Notes: generated from the letters alone by a model not told the origin. 7,294 bases of DNA from Acidobacteriota bacterium (GCA_003224135.1 QHYO01000792.1:1-7294), one strand, 5' to 3'. Counted from the first letter of the stretch, positions 1 through 7,102 are shown. A program made the numbers and translations.

Positions 1-998
1 ACTATCGCCGAAAACGCAATCATGGAGTTGTAACCGAGGTGAAGCAGGAAACTGGCGACAACCGTACCGGCAAGAGCTCTCGCAAGAGTGAAAATGATTC
101 CGACGGTAACCAGCATCGCCACAAGTCCCCACGTCCAGCCGAGCTGAGCGCCGTGCATCAGGCCGAACAACGTTCCCGTCAGGACAATGCCGAAACCGGA
201 GCCGGTGCGAACAGCGTTTGCGGGTTCAGCACCAAAAAAACGCGCCATCCGGAAATAAGTAGCGGAGAACAGCGGATACAAATACCCACGAAACACGGTT
301 TCCTCGATAAGTGGAGCGACAAACACGGCCATGCTCATCAGGAGCAACGCGCCTGTTCGGTTCTTTAGTAGGTCTTGAATGGGAAGGTGCTCTGGAGTCT
401 TCAGGCGCGAGCTGGCGATCGCCACGCACACGGCAAGACCTATACCACCGCAAAAATAGATCCATGGATTGGAGGGTGCGTTGGGCGTTCGTACAAGTTT
501 TCTCCATCCGAGGGTCTGCCAAAAGGGAGCTCCGGGCAGAACGGCAAGTGTGACGTAAAGAAAAAGAAAAACAAGAAGGAACCAGACAACATTCATGCCG
601 ATAGCGAGTTCGGGCTTGGACTGAAACAACTGTTCAAATTGCTTCAGCGACATATTGTGACCGGAGGAATAATGCACAAAGAGACCGATCTGAATGGCGA
701 TAAGGCTGCCAAATGAAAATAATGCGAAGAAAAACAGATGCAGCCAGGACCACAAAAGGGGCAGGTGAGACCATGGCCAGGAAATTCGCGGGACCTCTGA
801 CGGCACAGCGGGAGGCGGGGGAGGCGGCGCTCCCGAGGCAAGAGATATGGGATCCCCCAGAAGCGGCGTCGCATTGGACGGCTCTTCTGAATCCGAGGCA
901 TGAATGACGATGCGCGATGCAAGCTGGTCGAGAGCCTCCTGCGAACTTGGCGAGGAGTCGCTGGGCACAGGATCTTTGTTTTCGTCGAAAGGATTCAT
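1..998 (-). CDS. CPBP-family intramembrane metalloprotease (glutamic-type), 3' end beyond window
   Basis: An open frame of 332 codons runs from an ATG at 996-998 off the left edge, so the C-terminus is missing. The CPBP/Abi (Rce1-like) signature is complete: EETVFRGYLYP with E232, E233 and R237; FGLMHG with H282; and HLGYN with H320 and N324. These are the membrane-embedded catalytic and ligand residues of that family, whose bacterial members cleave proteins within the membrane or act in peptide maturation and immunity. The substrate here is unknown. The first 80 or so residues are hydrophilic and acidic, with six prolines in a row at 58-63. Hydrophobic segments then lie near 81-108, 132-153, 179-197, 216-231 and several between 265 and 330. 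The start overlaps the preceding stop as ATGA, which fixes the start and suggests translational coupling; no strong Shine-Dalgarno sequence precedes it. Family assignment is firm; biological role is not. Confidence 0.93.
   Translation of the reverse strand, partial: MNPFDENKDPVPSDSSPSSQEALDQLASRIVIHASDSEEPSNATPLLGDPISLASGAPPPPPPAVPSEVPRISWPWSHLPLLWSWLHLFFFALFSFGSLIAIQIGLFVHYSSGHNMSLKQFEQLFQSKPELAIGMNVVWFLLVFLFLYVTLAVLPGAPFWQTLGWRKLVRTPNAPSNPWIYFCGGIGLAVCVAIASSRLKTPEHLPIQDLLKNRTGALLLMSMAVFVAPLIEETVFRGYLYPLFSATYFRMARFFGAEPANAVRTGSGFGIVLTGTLFGLMHGAQLGWTWGLVAMLVTVGIIFTLARALAGTVVASFLLHLGYNSMIAFSAI
810..827. repeat. Tandem 9-bp duplication encoding a polyproline run
   Basis: The unit GGGAGGCGG (plus strand) occurs twice back to back at 810-818 and 819-827. 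On the coding (minus) strand it encodes prolines 58-63 of the CPBP protease. It lies in the hydrophilic N-terminal linker, so length variation between relatives would be tolerated. The G-rich strand could in principle form a two-layer quadruplex, but nothing shows that it does. Confidence 0.7.
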
Positions 999-2029
999 TT
1001 GGATTTGGATGCAGCCTTCTTTTTCTTCAGCGCCAGTGACGGGGAACGCGGCCAACCTGAAATGAGCGCCGCAGCGACAAGCGGAAACAGGATCTCGTGA
1101 TGACCTGTGATGGCGTAGCCTTTCGAGCCGGAGGCACCACTCTTTTTTGATGGCTCGGTGGGGCGTTTCACTACATTCTGCAACGGTCGATAATGCTGAA
1201 TAAAATCGAAGTTGGCGGTTGTAATTGGCCGTAACGGCACCCCAAGATTTCGCACCACAGAAACCGCCTTCAAGAAAATCTCAGGTAAAAGGACCGCCGA
1301 CCCCCAATTGAGATATACGCCGCCCGGATGCATTTCTTTCACCAGGCCGCAAAAGAGCCGAAAGTCATGATGCGTGGCGGCGCCGAGAACCGCGCCGTCT
1401 GCTGCAGGGTGCATGTGCGGAATGTCCGTACCGATCGCCAGGTGAATTGTGACAGGGATGCGATGTATGTACGCGTTGACGAGCACGCTGGCTTGCGCGT
1501 TTCGTGGCGAGAGCTTGCGACCCGCCAGAAATTTTCCCGCCGCTTCGCCGTAGCCCATCCCGGAGAACGCCGCGCTGCTCGCGATCTGATTCAGGAATAG
1601 TCCGGTTTCGGTGGCCATGCCGAATTTACCTTCATTAAGGCCGGCCTCAACGTCTTCGGATGTTTGTCCAGAGAGCGCGATTTCGAAATCGTGGATTAGC
1701 GCCGCGCCGTTCATTGCTATTCCAGAAACAAAACCTCGCCGCATCAGATCAACCATCAACGGACCCAGACCCGTCTTGATGACGTGGCCGCCGGTGCCCC
1801 ACAAGATCGTACGGCTGTTCCGCCTGGCCTGCTGGATGCCGGAAAGAACCGCTTTGAGATCGTCTGCGGCAAGAATGCCGGGGAGTGCGTCAAAGAACTT
1901 AGAGATTCCGGCATTCGAGGGAATCGGCTTCGCGAAATCTGTCACGGATACTTTACTTTTTCGTGACGCGAGCGGATATGTCGCGACATCGCCGAGCATC
2001 AATGGCTGGACCTGATAAATGGTGTTCAT
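995..2029 (-). CDS. Deoxyhypusine synthase-like protein, catalytic lysine apparently absent
   Basis: 344 residues from the ATG at 2027-2029; a TTG three codons upstream (2036-2038) is an alternative start with a GAG-type site before it. The protein resembles the deoxyhypusine synthase (DHS) family, NAD-dependent enzymes that move an aminobutyl group from spermidine to a lysine of eIF5A. Visible matches to the family fold are a Gly-rich GTGGHVIKTG (78-87), NGAALIHDFE (107-116) at the place of the usual AGG-EED motif, GTDIPHMHPAADG (200-212), HHDF (220-223), and an ILFPLVAAALI tail (313-323) like the family's VFPLLVAE. Where DHS has its GGG-x-x-K-H motif with the lysine that forms the enzyme-aminobutyl intermediate, this protein reads LNWGSAVLLPE (240-250), without lysine. 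Bacteria lack eIF5A, so classical DHS activity is unlikely; a related polyamine or NAD-linked role, or a non-catalytic one, is open. The C-terminus is a lysine-rich tail (335-344). The gene follows the small membrane protein after 78 bases and overlaps the next start by ATGA. Confidence 0.8.
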   Translation of the reverse strand: MNTIYQVQPLMLGDVATYPLASRKSKVSVTDFAKPIPSNAGISKFFDALPGILAADDLKAVLSGIQQARRNSRTILWGTGGHVIKTGLGPLMVDLMRRGFVSGIAMNGAALIHDFEIALSGQTSEDVEAGLNEGKFGMATETGLFLNQIASSAAFSGMGYGEAAGKFLAGRKLSPRNAQASVLVNAYIHRIPVTIHLAIGTDIPHMHPAADGAVLGAATHHDFRLFCGLVKEMHPGGVYLNWGSAVLLPEIFLKAVSVVRNLGVPLRPITTANFDFIQHYRPLQNVVKRPTEPSKKSGASGSKGYAITGHHEILFPLVAAALISGWPRSPSLALKKKKAASKSK

Positions 2030-2107
2030 CCTGGACAATTCACTCTAAACGGGAAACCGTGATTCGCGCAAGAAATGTGCCGCAGATGCAAAACCTCCAC
2101 AGGACGT

Positions 2108-2548
2108 TCAGCATAAGAAACGGCCCACAGGTACAACGCCGCCGAGCGACGCGATCAACGGAATGTCCGCCAGGCAGGAAATGGCGATCCCTCCGAGACG
2201 CCAAAGCCGGTCATTAGCTCCCGTACCGACTGCCCACCGTAGAAGCGGGAACGAACCAGGCACGATGATCATCGCCATGATGGCCCATTCGATCCAGCGC
2301 ACCGGAAGGTACACGACTAAATAGGTCGCGACATTCTGTGAAAGACCGGAGCCAAGCACGGACATCAGGGCACTGCTGATCAGAAAAATCAGCACGCCAA
2401 AGAAAAATCCCAAGAAGAGCCTAAGAAAGCCGTACGCAAGTGCGCCGGTAAACGCCGCGCTTTGTTCGCGGCGAAATTTGTGTAACCCGAAATAACACCA
2501 AACACTGTAGGCAAGGAACTTCACGCCCAGGTAGAAAACAGCTCCCAT
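2108..2548 (-). CDS. Four-helix membrane protein of unknown function
   Basis: 146 residues from the ATG at 2546-2548 to a TGA at 2108-2110. I do not recognise a family. Four hydrophobic stretches stand out, near residues 2-22, 41-65, 73-97 and 117-140, separated by short charged loops (HKFRRE at 23-28; the loop around N112-R117). There is no typical cleavable signal peptide and no catalytic motif; cysteines are at 18, 125 and 146. The pattern fits a small polytopic inner-membrane protein. The coding call is well supported by a strong Shine-Dalgarno sequence nine bases before the ATG and by the short 32-base gap from the uvrA stop, which suggest it is translated from the same transcript as uvrA. 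Its product gives no clear link to DNA repair. Existence as a gene is likely; function is unknown. Confidence 0.8.
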   Translation of the reverse strand: MGAVFYLGVKFLAYSVWCYFGLHKFRREQSAAFTGALAYGFLRLFLGFFFGVLIFLISSALMSVLGSGLSQNVATYLVVYLPVRWIEWAIMAMIIVPGSFPLLRWAVGTGANDRLWRLGGIAISCLADIPLIASLGGVVPVGRFLC

Positions 2549-2557
2549 CGGTCGCAG

Positions 2558-2566
2558 CCTCCTTCC
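2558..2566 (-). promoter_or_regulatory. Strong Shine-Dalgarno sequence for the small membrane protein
   Basis: On the minus strand GGAAGGAGG ends nine bases before the ATG at 2548. It is the best ribosome-binding site in the left half of the window, and it lies in the short gap after the uvrA stop, so it supports both the start choice and co-transcription with uvrA. Confidence 0.75.
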
Positions 2567-2580
2567 AAAAACACAAATGG

Positions 2581-5448
2581 CTACCTGTTCGATCCGTTCG
2601 AGCCAATAGGTGTGGAAAGGACGCGAGCCAACACCTGTCCCGTGTAGGATTTCTTGTTTCGCGCGACGGTTTCCGGCGAACCCTGCACCACAATTCGGCC
2701 TCCCGCGTCGCCCCCTTCGGGACCAAGATCAATGATCCAGTCGCCTTGTTTGATTACATCCAGGTTGTGCTCGATGATCAGAACGGTATTGCCGAGCGAA
2801 ACTAGCCTCTGCAACACGTCCAGCAATTTCCGCACGTCATCGAAATGCAGCCCCGTCGTGGGCTCGTCCAGAATGTACAGTGTGCGTCCGGTTTGCCGCT
2901 TCGAAAGTTCTCGTGCGAGCTTGATTCGCTGTGCCTCGCCGCCGGAAAGGGTGGTGGCAGACTGGCCAAGCTGAACATAGCCGAGTCCGACCTCCACAAT
3001 CGTCGAAAGCTTTTGCTGAATTTGTGGAATATTTTCCAGCAGCTTCAGGGCATCCACGGCCTGCATATTCAAAATGTCGCTGACCGAATGGCCCTTAAAG
3101 CGCACTGCAAGTGTTTCCGAATTGTAGCGTCGCCCCCGACATACGTCACACATTACGTACACGTCCGGCAAGAAATTCATTTCGATGCGGCGCAGGCCGT
3201 CGCCCTGACATGCTTCGCAGCGCCCGCCCTTCACGTTGAAGCTGAAGCGGCCTGGCCGGTAACCGCGTTCGCGCGATTCGGGCAGCATCGCGAAAAGCTC
3301 GCGAATCGGCGCAAAAACTCCGCTGTAGGTCGCGGGGTTCGAACGTGGCGTGCGGCCAATCGGCGCCTGATCGATCTCGATAATTTTGTCGATGTGTTCG
3401 ATGCCCAGAACTTCGCGGTGCGAGCCCGGCGGCTCCATCGAGCGATAAAGCTTTTGCGCCAATGCGCGGTAGAGGATATCGTTTACCAGCGTCGATTTGC
3501 CGGACCCGGAAACTCCGGTCACTACCGTCAACAGCCCGAGTGGAATGGTCACGTCAACATCTTTAAGATTATTCGCGGATGCGCCCAGGATCTGAATTGA
3601 TTTACCGTTGGGGCTGCGGCGCACTTCCGGAACAGGAATCTTCGCGACACCGGAAAGATATTGACCCGTGAGCGATTCTTTACTCGCGGCGATTTGGTCG
3701 GGCTTTCCCTGAGCGACCAGATATCCGCCGGCGTTGCCCGCGCCGGGACCCAGATCCACGACAAAATCCGCGCGACGAATTGTATCTTCGTCGTGCTCGA
3801 CAACGAGCACGGTATTCCCCAGATCCCGCAAATGCTCGAGCGAACCGAGCAGCCGGTCGTTATCCCGCGCATGGAGCCCAATCGAAGGCTCATCGAGGAC
3901 ATATAACACGCCGCGAAGCCGCGAGCCGATCTGTGTTGCCAAACGGATGCGTTGCGCTTCTCCGCCTGACAGCGTGGCCGCCGAACGATTCAGGCTCAGA
4001 TAGCCCAATCCGACAGCAAGGAGAAAATCAATTCTCTCGGCAACTTCTTCCAAGGGACGCCCGGCAACTTCCCTCTGCCGAGCCGAAAACTGAGAAATAA
4101 TCTTGTCCACAGATGGCCTGGCCATCGTGAGTGACAATGACGTAAAGTCCGAAATCGACCAGCCCGCAAGCTTTACTGCGAGCGATTCGGGGCGCAGCCG
4201 CTTGCCATGGCACGCACTGCAAAGCGTCGCGGACATATACTGCGTCATCCACTCGCGATAGGAATCGGAATTGGACTCCTCGAAATTTCGCTCGAGGAAT
4301 TTCAGCACACCGTGAAAGCGGAATCCCTTTTCGGGCTTGTTTTTGGGTTTTTGCGAATCGGCATTTGAATTGCCCGGTGCGCCGGTCGGCGGATATCCGT
4401 AGAGCATAAGATTCTGCGTCTTGACCGGTAATTTCTCAAACGGTAGATCCAGATCAAATCCATGCGCGTACGCAGCCAACTCCAGTGTGCGCTTCAGAAT
4501 GGCGGAAGAGGAACCAGGTCCCAGGCCTCCGTCGAAAAGCGGACGCGTCCAATCCGTCACCACTTTCGCCGGATCAAAGTCATACTTCGAACCAAGACCG
4601 TTGCACGCGGGACAAGCGCCGTAAGGCGAATTGAAGCTGAAGGAACGGGGCTCAAGCTGCGGCACGCTGATGCCGCAATCCGGACACGCGAGCTTTTCCG
4701 AAAACGTAAATTCCTTGCCACTCACAACAGCTACCGTTACGAGTCCCGATGCGAGTTTCAGTGCCGTGCCAATCGACTGCTCCAGACGTGACGCGATTCC
4801 CTGCTTGACGAGCAGCCGGTCAACCATAACCTCGATCGTGTGATTCTTTCTCTTGTCGAGTTGCGGTGGATCATCGAGCGGGAAAAGTTCCCCGTTAATC
4901 CTTGCGCGAACGTATCCGTCCTGTGCCAGCTTCTCAAGCTCCTTTCGGTACGCGCCCTTACGGCCGCGCACTATGGGAGCTAGAATCATCACCCGATCGT
5001 CGGCCTTGCTGAGTTCGCCGCTAAGGATGGCCTGCACAATCGCTTCGCTGGACTGGCGCTTGATTGGCTTTCCACAATTCGGACAATGCGGAATTCCGAC
5101 CGACGCGTACACCACGCGGAGGTAATCATAAATTTCGGTAATCGTACCGACCGTGGACCGCGGTGATCGCGTTGTGGTTTTCTGCTCGATCCCAATCGAA
5201 GGCGAGAGCCCCTCGATCACATCGACTTCTGGACGCTCCATCTGGTCCAGGAACTGTCGCGCATAGGCTGACAGCGATTCGACATAGCGGCGCTGGCCCT
5301 CAGCGTAAATGGTGTCGAAGGCGAGCGACGATTTGCCCGAGCCCGACAATCCGGTAATCACCGTTAGCGAGTTGCGCGGTATTTCCAGGCTTATATTTTT
5401 CAGGTTGTGCTGGCGTGCACCCCGAATGACAAGTTTTGTCAGGCCCAT
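2581..5448 (-). CDS. uvrA: UvrABC excinuclease subunit A (UvrA)
   Basis: 955 residues, close to the usual length. UvrA is the dimeric ABC-type ATPase that finds bulky DNA lesions and loads UvrB in nucleotide excision repair in the cytoplasm. The N-terminus [19 protein letters not shown] is typical and fixes the start. First ATPase core: Walker [10 protein letters not shown] (33-41), signature LSGGEAQRI starting at 493, Walker B with D519-E520 in LDEPSIGLH. Second core: GVSGSGKST (645-653, K651), LSGGEAQRI starting at 834, D861-E862 in LDEPTTGLH. Zinc modules: C255/C258 with C279/C282, and C744/C747 with C767/C770; further CxxC pairs are at 122-125 and 410-413. A hydrophilic, Asn/Lys/Pro-rich stretch at about 353-374 looks like a lineage-specific insertion. 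A purine-rich GGAGGGG lies about 12-14 bases before the ATG, somewhat far for a ribosome site. No LexA-type box was found upstream. All catalytic residues are present, so it should be functional. Confidence 0.99.
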   Translation of the reverse strand: MGLTKLVIRGARQHNLKNISLEIPRNSLTVITGLSGSGKSSLAFDTIYAEGQRRYVESLSAYARQFLDQMERPEVDVIEGLSPSIGIEQKTTTRSPRSTVGTITEIYDYLRVVYASVGIPHCPNCGKPIKRQSSEAIVQAILSGELSKADDRVMILAPIVRGRKGAYRKELEKLAQDGYVRARINGELFPLDDPPQLDKRKNHTIEVMVDRLLVKQGIASRLEQSIGTALKLASGLVTVAVVSGKEFTFSEKLACPDCGISVPQLEPRSFSFNSPYGACPACNGLGSKYDFDPAKVVTDWTRPLFDGGLGPGSSSAILKRTLELAAYAHGFDLDLPFEKLPVKTQNLMLYGYPPTGAPGNSNADSQKPKNKPEKGFRFHGVLKFLERNFEESNSDSYREWMTQYMSATLCSACHGKRLRPESLAVKLAGWSISDFTSLSLTMARPSVDKIISQFSARQREVAGRPLEEVAERIDFLLAVGLGYLSLNRSAATLSGGEAQRIRLATQIGSRLRGVLYVLDEPSIGLHARDNDRLLGSLEHLRDLGNTVLVVEHDEDTIRRADFVVDLGPGAGNAGGYLVAQGKPDQIAASKESLTGQYLSGVAKIPVPEVRRSPNGKSIQILGASANNLKDVDVTIPLGLLTVVTGVSGSGKSTLVNDILYRALAQKLYRSMEPPGSHREVLGIEHIDKIIEIDQAPIGRTPRSNPATYSGVFAPIRELFAMLPESRERGYRPGRFSFNVKGGRCEACQGDGLRRIEMNFLPDVYVMCDVCRGRRYNSETLAVRFKGHSVSDILNMQAVDALKLLENIPQIQQKLSTIVEVGLGYVQLGQSATTLSGGEAQRIKLARELSKRQTGRTLYILDEPTTGLHFDDVRKLLDVLQRLVSLGNTVLIIEHNLDVIKQGDWIIDLGPEGGDAGGRIVVQGSPETVARNKKSYTGQVLARVLSTPIGSNGSNR

Positions 5449-5517
5449 GGTCTATCGAAGCCCCTCCACAGGAGCCCCGGCACACAGTAAGTTCACTGAG
5501 GGCCAGAATAACTTTTT

Positions 5518-5547
5518 ACGATAGCAGGCAAAGTTCGCAGCGGTCAA
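5518..5547 (-). promoter_or_regulatory. Candidate sigma-70-type promoter for uvrA
   Basis: On the minus strand TTGACC (5542-5547) is followed after 18 bases by TATCGT (5518-5523), giving a good -35 and a moderate -10 element about 70 bases before the uvrA ATG. Position and orientation fit. The match is by eye and such sites arise by chance, so confidence is low. Confidence 0.3.
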
Positions 5548-5756
5548 TATTTCGCGATTCCAATACCCGGCCGGGCGAATCGATTTGAGACGTTTTCTGG
5601 AGTCCATAGACAAAAAATGGCGTACAAGATTTACCTGACGCGTAAATTTTCGCGGGGGTGACACATTTTTACAAATAGCCGCAGGGCTCGAGTGTTGCAG
5701 CCAAAGGAGTTAAAGTTGGTTCAGCGTTTGCATATCCTAAATGCGTGGGAGGAGCG

Positions 5757-5796
5757 AGCCGAGGATCCCTTTAGGGGATTGAGGGCTGGGCCGGCT
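5757..5796 (+). other. Nested inverted repeats followed by a pyrimidine tract (possible structured RNA or plus-strand terminator)
   Basis: An outer stem AGCCG (5757-5761) pairs with CGGCT (5792-5796). Inside it GATCCC (5764-5769) pairs with GGGATT (5775-5780, one G-U pair) around a five-base loop. Read on the plus strand the structure is followed by a T/C-rich run (about 5799-5819), which resembles an intrinsic terminator but is interrupted by C. No called plus-strand gene precedes it. The outer stem is only five pairs with a long asymmetric interior, so stability is uncertain. Confidence 0.35.
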
Positions 5797-5858
5797 AGCT
5801 TCTCCCCTTTTCTTTTTCCGCTAACGTAGTCCTTCCTGCTTTTAACGACCCTTTGAGC

Positions 5859-5882
5859 GCGCTTGGTTAGAGAGCGAAGCGC
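5859..5882 (-). terminator. Weak terminator-like hairpin downstream of the oxidase operon
   Basis: GCGCTT (5859-5864) and AAGCGC (5877-5882) form a perfect six-pair stem with a 12-base loop, about 50 bases past the subunit IV stop on the minus strand. No clear U-run follows it, so it would be a poor Rho-independent terminator. The call rests mainly on its position between the oxidase operon and the uvrA promoter. Confidence 0.25.
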
Positions 5883-5928
5883 AGCAACACACACACTAGC
5901 GAATGAAAACCGAACAGTGAGGGTGAGA

Positions 5929-6264
5929 CTAGGATCGCATCAACGACGAAGTCGTTGATTCATTCAGCTGGCTTCGGCTGGGCTCCGCATGACGAGTGGA
6001 ATAGTCAGCGATTGTGAGGCCAAGCATAATTGCGAGCCAGAAGAAGCCAGAGACAATCACTAGCTTGGTACGGCGGGAGCTGTACTTGCCGTGCATGAAG
6101 AACAAAATCACCAGTGTGGCCTTAATTGTGGCGATTCCCAGCGCGATTACGACGTTCATCCGGCCGAAATCCCGGCCCGCGGCAAAGACCGTCAGGAACG
6201 TGCCCACCATCAGTGCAAGGAAAATGACCGCGTAAATTTTCGGCGATACGATGTGTTCAGTCAC
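5929..6264 (-). CDS. ctaF: Cytochrome c oxidase subunit IV (prokaryotic, COX4_pro type)
   Basis: 111 residues. The start is GTG at 6262-6264, with GGAG six bases before it, and lies 12 bases after the subunit III stop. The protein is a small three-helix membrane subunit of an aa3/caa3-type oxidase: helices near 9-29, 36-57 and 67-88. The stretch LVILFFMHGKYS (51-62) matches the FFMH-x-KYS hallmark of the bacterial subunit IV family. This subunit has no cofactor and is thought to stabilise the oxidase. Order and spacing after subunits I and III support the assignment. The last 17 or so residues (95-111) are Ser/Thr-rich, look unlike the family core, and are encoded by DNA containing a perfect inverted repeat, so the tail may have been gained by read-in to formerly intergenic sequence. 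The symbol follows the ctaCDEF convention and is a matter of nomenclature. Confidence 0.9.
   Translation of the reverse strand: MTEHIVSPKIYAVIFLALMVGTFLTVFAAGRDFGRMNVVIALGIATIKATLVILFFMHGKYSSRRTKLVIVSGFFWLAIMLGLTIADYSTRHAEPSRSQLNESTTSSLMRS
5939..5959. repeat. Perfect inverted repeat at the 3' end of subunit IV
   Basis: ATCAACGAC (5939-5947) and GTCGTTGAT (5951-5959) form a perfect nine-pair stem with a three-base loop. It lies inside the last codons of the subunit IV gene. There is no U-run after it on either strand, so it is not a standard terminator. It could protect the 3' end of the oxidase mRNA, or be one copy of a dispersed palindromic repeat. Confidence 0.75.
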
Positions 6265-6276
6265 GCGTCTCTCCGC

Positions 6277-7014
6277 TCAGCCCAAATGGCGATTGATCAG
6301 ATACAACAACGGGAACAGATAGATCCACACAATATCCACGAAGTGCCAGTACAAGCCGATATTTTCGACGGGGGTATTGTAGTTCGCGTCAAATCTTCCC
6401 TTCGCCGACTGCACGATGAGCCATAGCAAGAGTCCCGCGCCAATGACCATGTGCAAGGCGTGCAGCCCGGTCATGCCGAAGTACAGCGAAAAATAGAGCT
6501 GTGCGTGTGCATTCAGGTCCGGATCGACTTTTAAGCCTTCTTCAATCTCTTTTTCTTCCGTGGCCAACTCTGCGGGAGTGCCGCACACCGGCGACGGATT
6601 TTTCACGCAATAGCTGATGTCGAAATTGTGTCCCGGAATCAGGTGGTGGTCGAACTTCTGCTTGTACTCAACGACCTTGACGCCAAGAAACACTCCGCCG
6701 AGAGCCAGCGTGAGGATCAGAAAAATTGTGACCAGTGACTTCTTGCTGGTTGTCGCGGACCACACCGCCATCGCCATGGTCAAACTGCTGAGAATCAATA
6801 CAACGGTGTTCGCGGCGCCAAGCGTGAGATCCAGCATGTTGCCGCCGATTCCGAATGCCGTTGAGAACGCATGCCGGTTGATGGTGTAGGCCAGGAACAA
6901 GCCACCGAAGAAAAGAATTTCGGTAACCAGGAAAACCCACATTCCCAGCGTCGCAGTTTCCTTCTGCTGGTCCAGGGTCTGAAATTGTCCGTACAGCTCT
7001 CCGGTGCGGTGCAC
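6277..7014 (-). CDS. ctaE: Cytochrome c oxidase subunit III
   Basis: 245 residues. The start is GTG (7012-7014) preceded by AAGAGGAG with six bases spacing. It is an inner-membrane subunit of the heme-copper oxidase; it carries no metal and supports proton uptake and stability of subunit I. Family marks are LGMWVFLVTEILFFGGLF (23-40) with conserved E32, the GVKVVEYKQK segment with E116, GLHALHM (183-189), and the C-terminal YWHFVDIVWIYLFPLLYL (222-239). Five hydrophobic segments are visible (about 24-44, 64-84, 94-115, 174-201, 222-241), as in the shorter five-helix bacterial forms. The loop between helices three and four (about 118-171) is long, with cysteines at 136 and 144 and an acidic patch at 153-159. 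An 88-base gap separates it from the subunit I stop, and subunit IV follows after 12 bases, so all three are likely in one operon. Confidence 0.97.
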   Translation of the reverse strand: MHRTGELYGQFQTLDQQKETATLGMWVFLVTEILFFGGLFLAYTINRHAFSTAFGIGGNMLDLTLGAANTVVLILSSLTMAMAVWSATTSKKSLVTIFLILTLALGGVFLGVKVVEYKQKFDHHLIPGHNFDISYCVKNPSPVCGTPAELATEEKEIEEGLKVDPDLNAHAQLYFSLYFGMTGLHALHMVIGAGLLLWLIVQSAKGRFDANYNTPVENIGLYWHFVDIVWIYLFPLLYLINRHLG

Positions 7015-7102
7015 TCGGTGCTCCTCTTCTCTGTTTCGAATCCCCGGCCTCGCAACCGGCGTTCAGAAAGCAAAAACTAGCCGCGAGTTCGGCCTTCGAT
7101 CG

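Larger units (their letters stand above)
5449..5928. other. Intergenic region between the oxidase operon and uvrA
   Basis: About 480 bases without a recognised gene. It holds the uvrA upstream region with a candidate promoter, a structured segment at 5757-5796 followed by a pyrimidine-rich run to 5820, a hairpin at 5859-5882, and a five-unit AC dinucleotide run at 5887-5896. A 70-codon minus-strand frame (5452-5664, GTG start) has no ribosome site and no family resemblance, so it is not called. A 37-codon plus-strand frame (5716-5829, TTG start) does have AAAGGAG six bases before it and is treated as a candidate only. Confidence 0.7.

Noticed and set aside
39..716. Overlapping plus-strand frames opposite the CPBP protease
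   Set aside because: The minus-strand frame carries all three CPBP motifs; the plus frames are short, overlap each other and have low-complexity composition.
1611..2015. 134-codon plus-strand frame opposite the DHS-like gene
   Set aside because: Antisense shadow with no recognisable domain or ribosome site; the minus-strand frame has family motifs.
2049..2060. Small ACGG-GAAA-CCGT hairpin in the gap before the DHS-like gene
   Set aside because: Only four base pairs with no U-run; too small to call a terminator or a regulatory element.
2845..3600. 251-codon plus-strand frame opposite uvrA
   Set aside because: It lies fully antisense to the well-supported uvrA second ATPase half and shows no motif; a shadow of the opposite strand's codon bias.
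5452..5664. 70-codon minus-strand frame ending four bases before the uvrA start
   Set aside because: It has a GTG start without a ribosome site, resembles no family, and spans the candidate uvrA promoter; most likely a chance frame.
5887..5896. AC dinucleotide run of five units
   Set aside because: Too short to be a meaningful microsatellite; noted only as part of the intergenic region.
5701..5928. Considered a 4.5S/SRP-like or 6S RNA in the intergenic region
   Set aside because: A GGAAGGA string is present on the minus strand, but the surrounding SRP core and the long 6S-type hairpin were not found.
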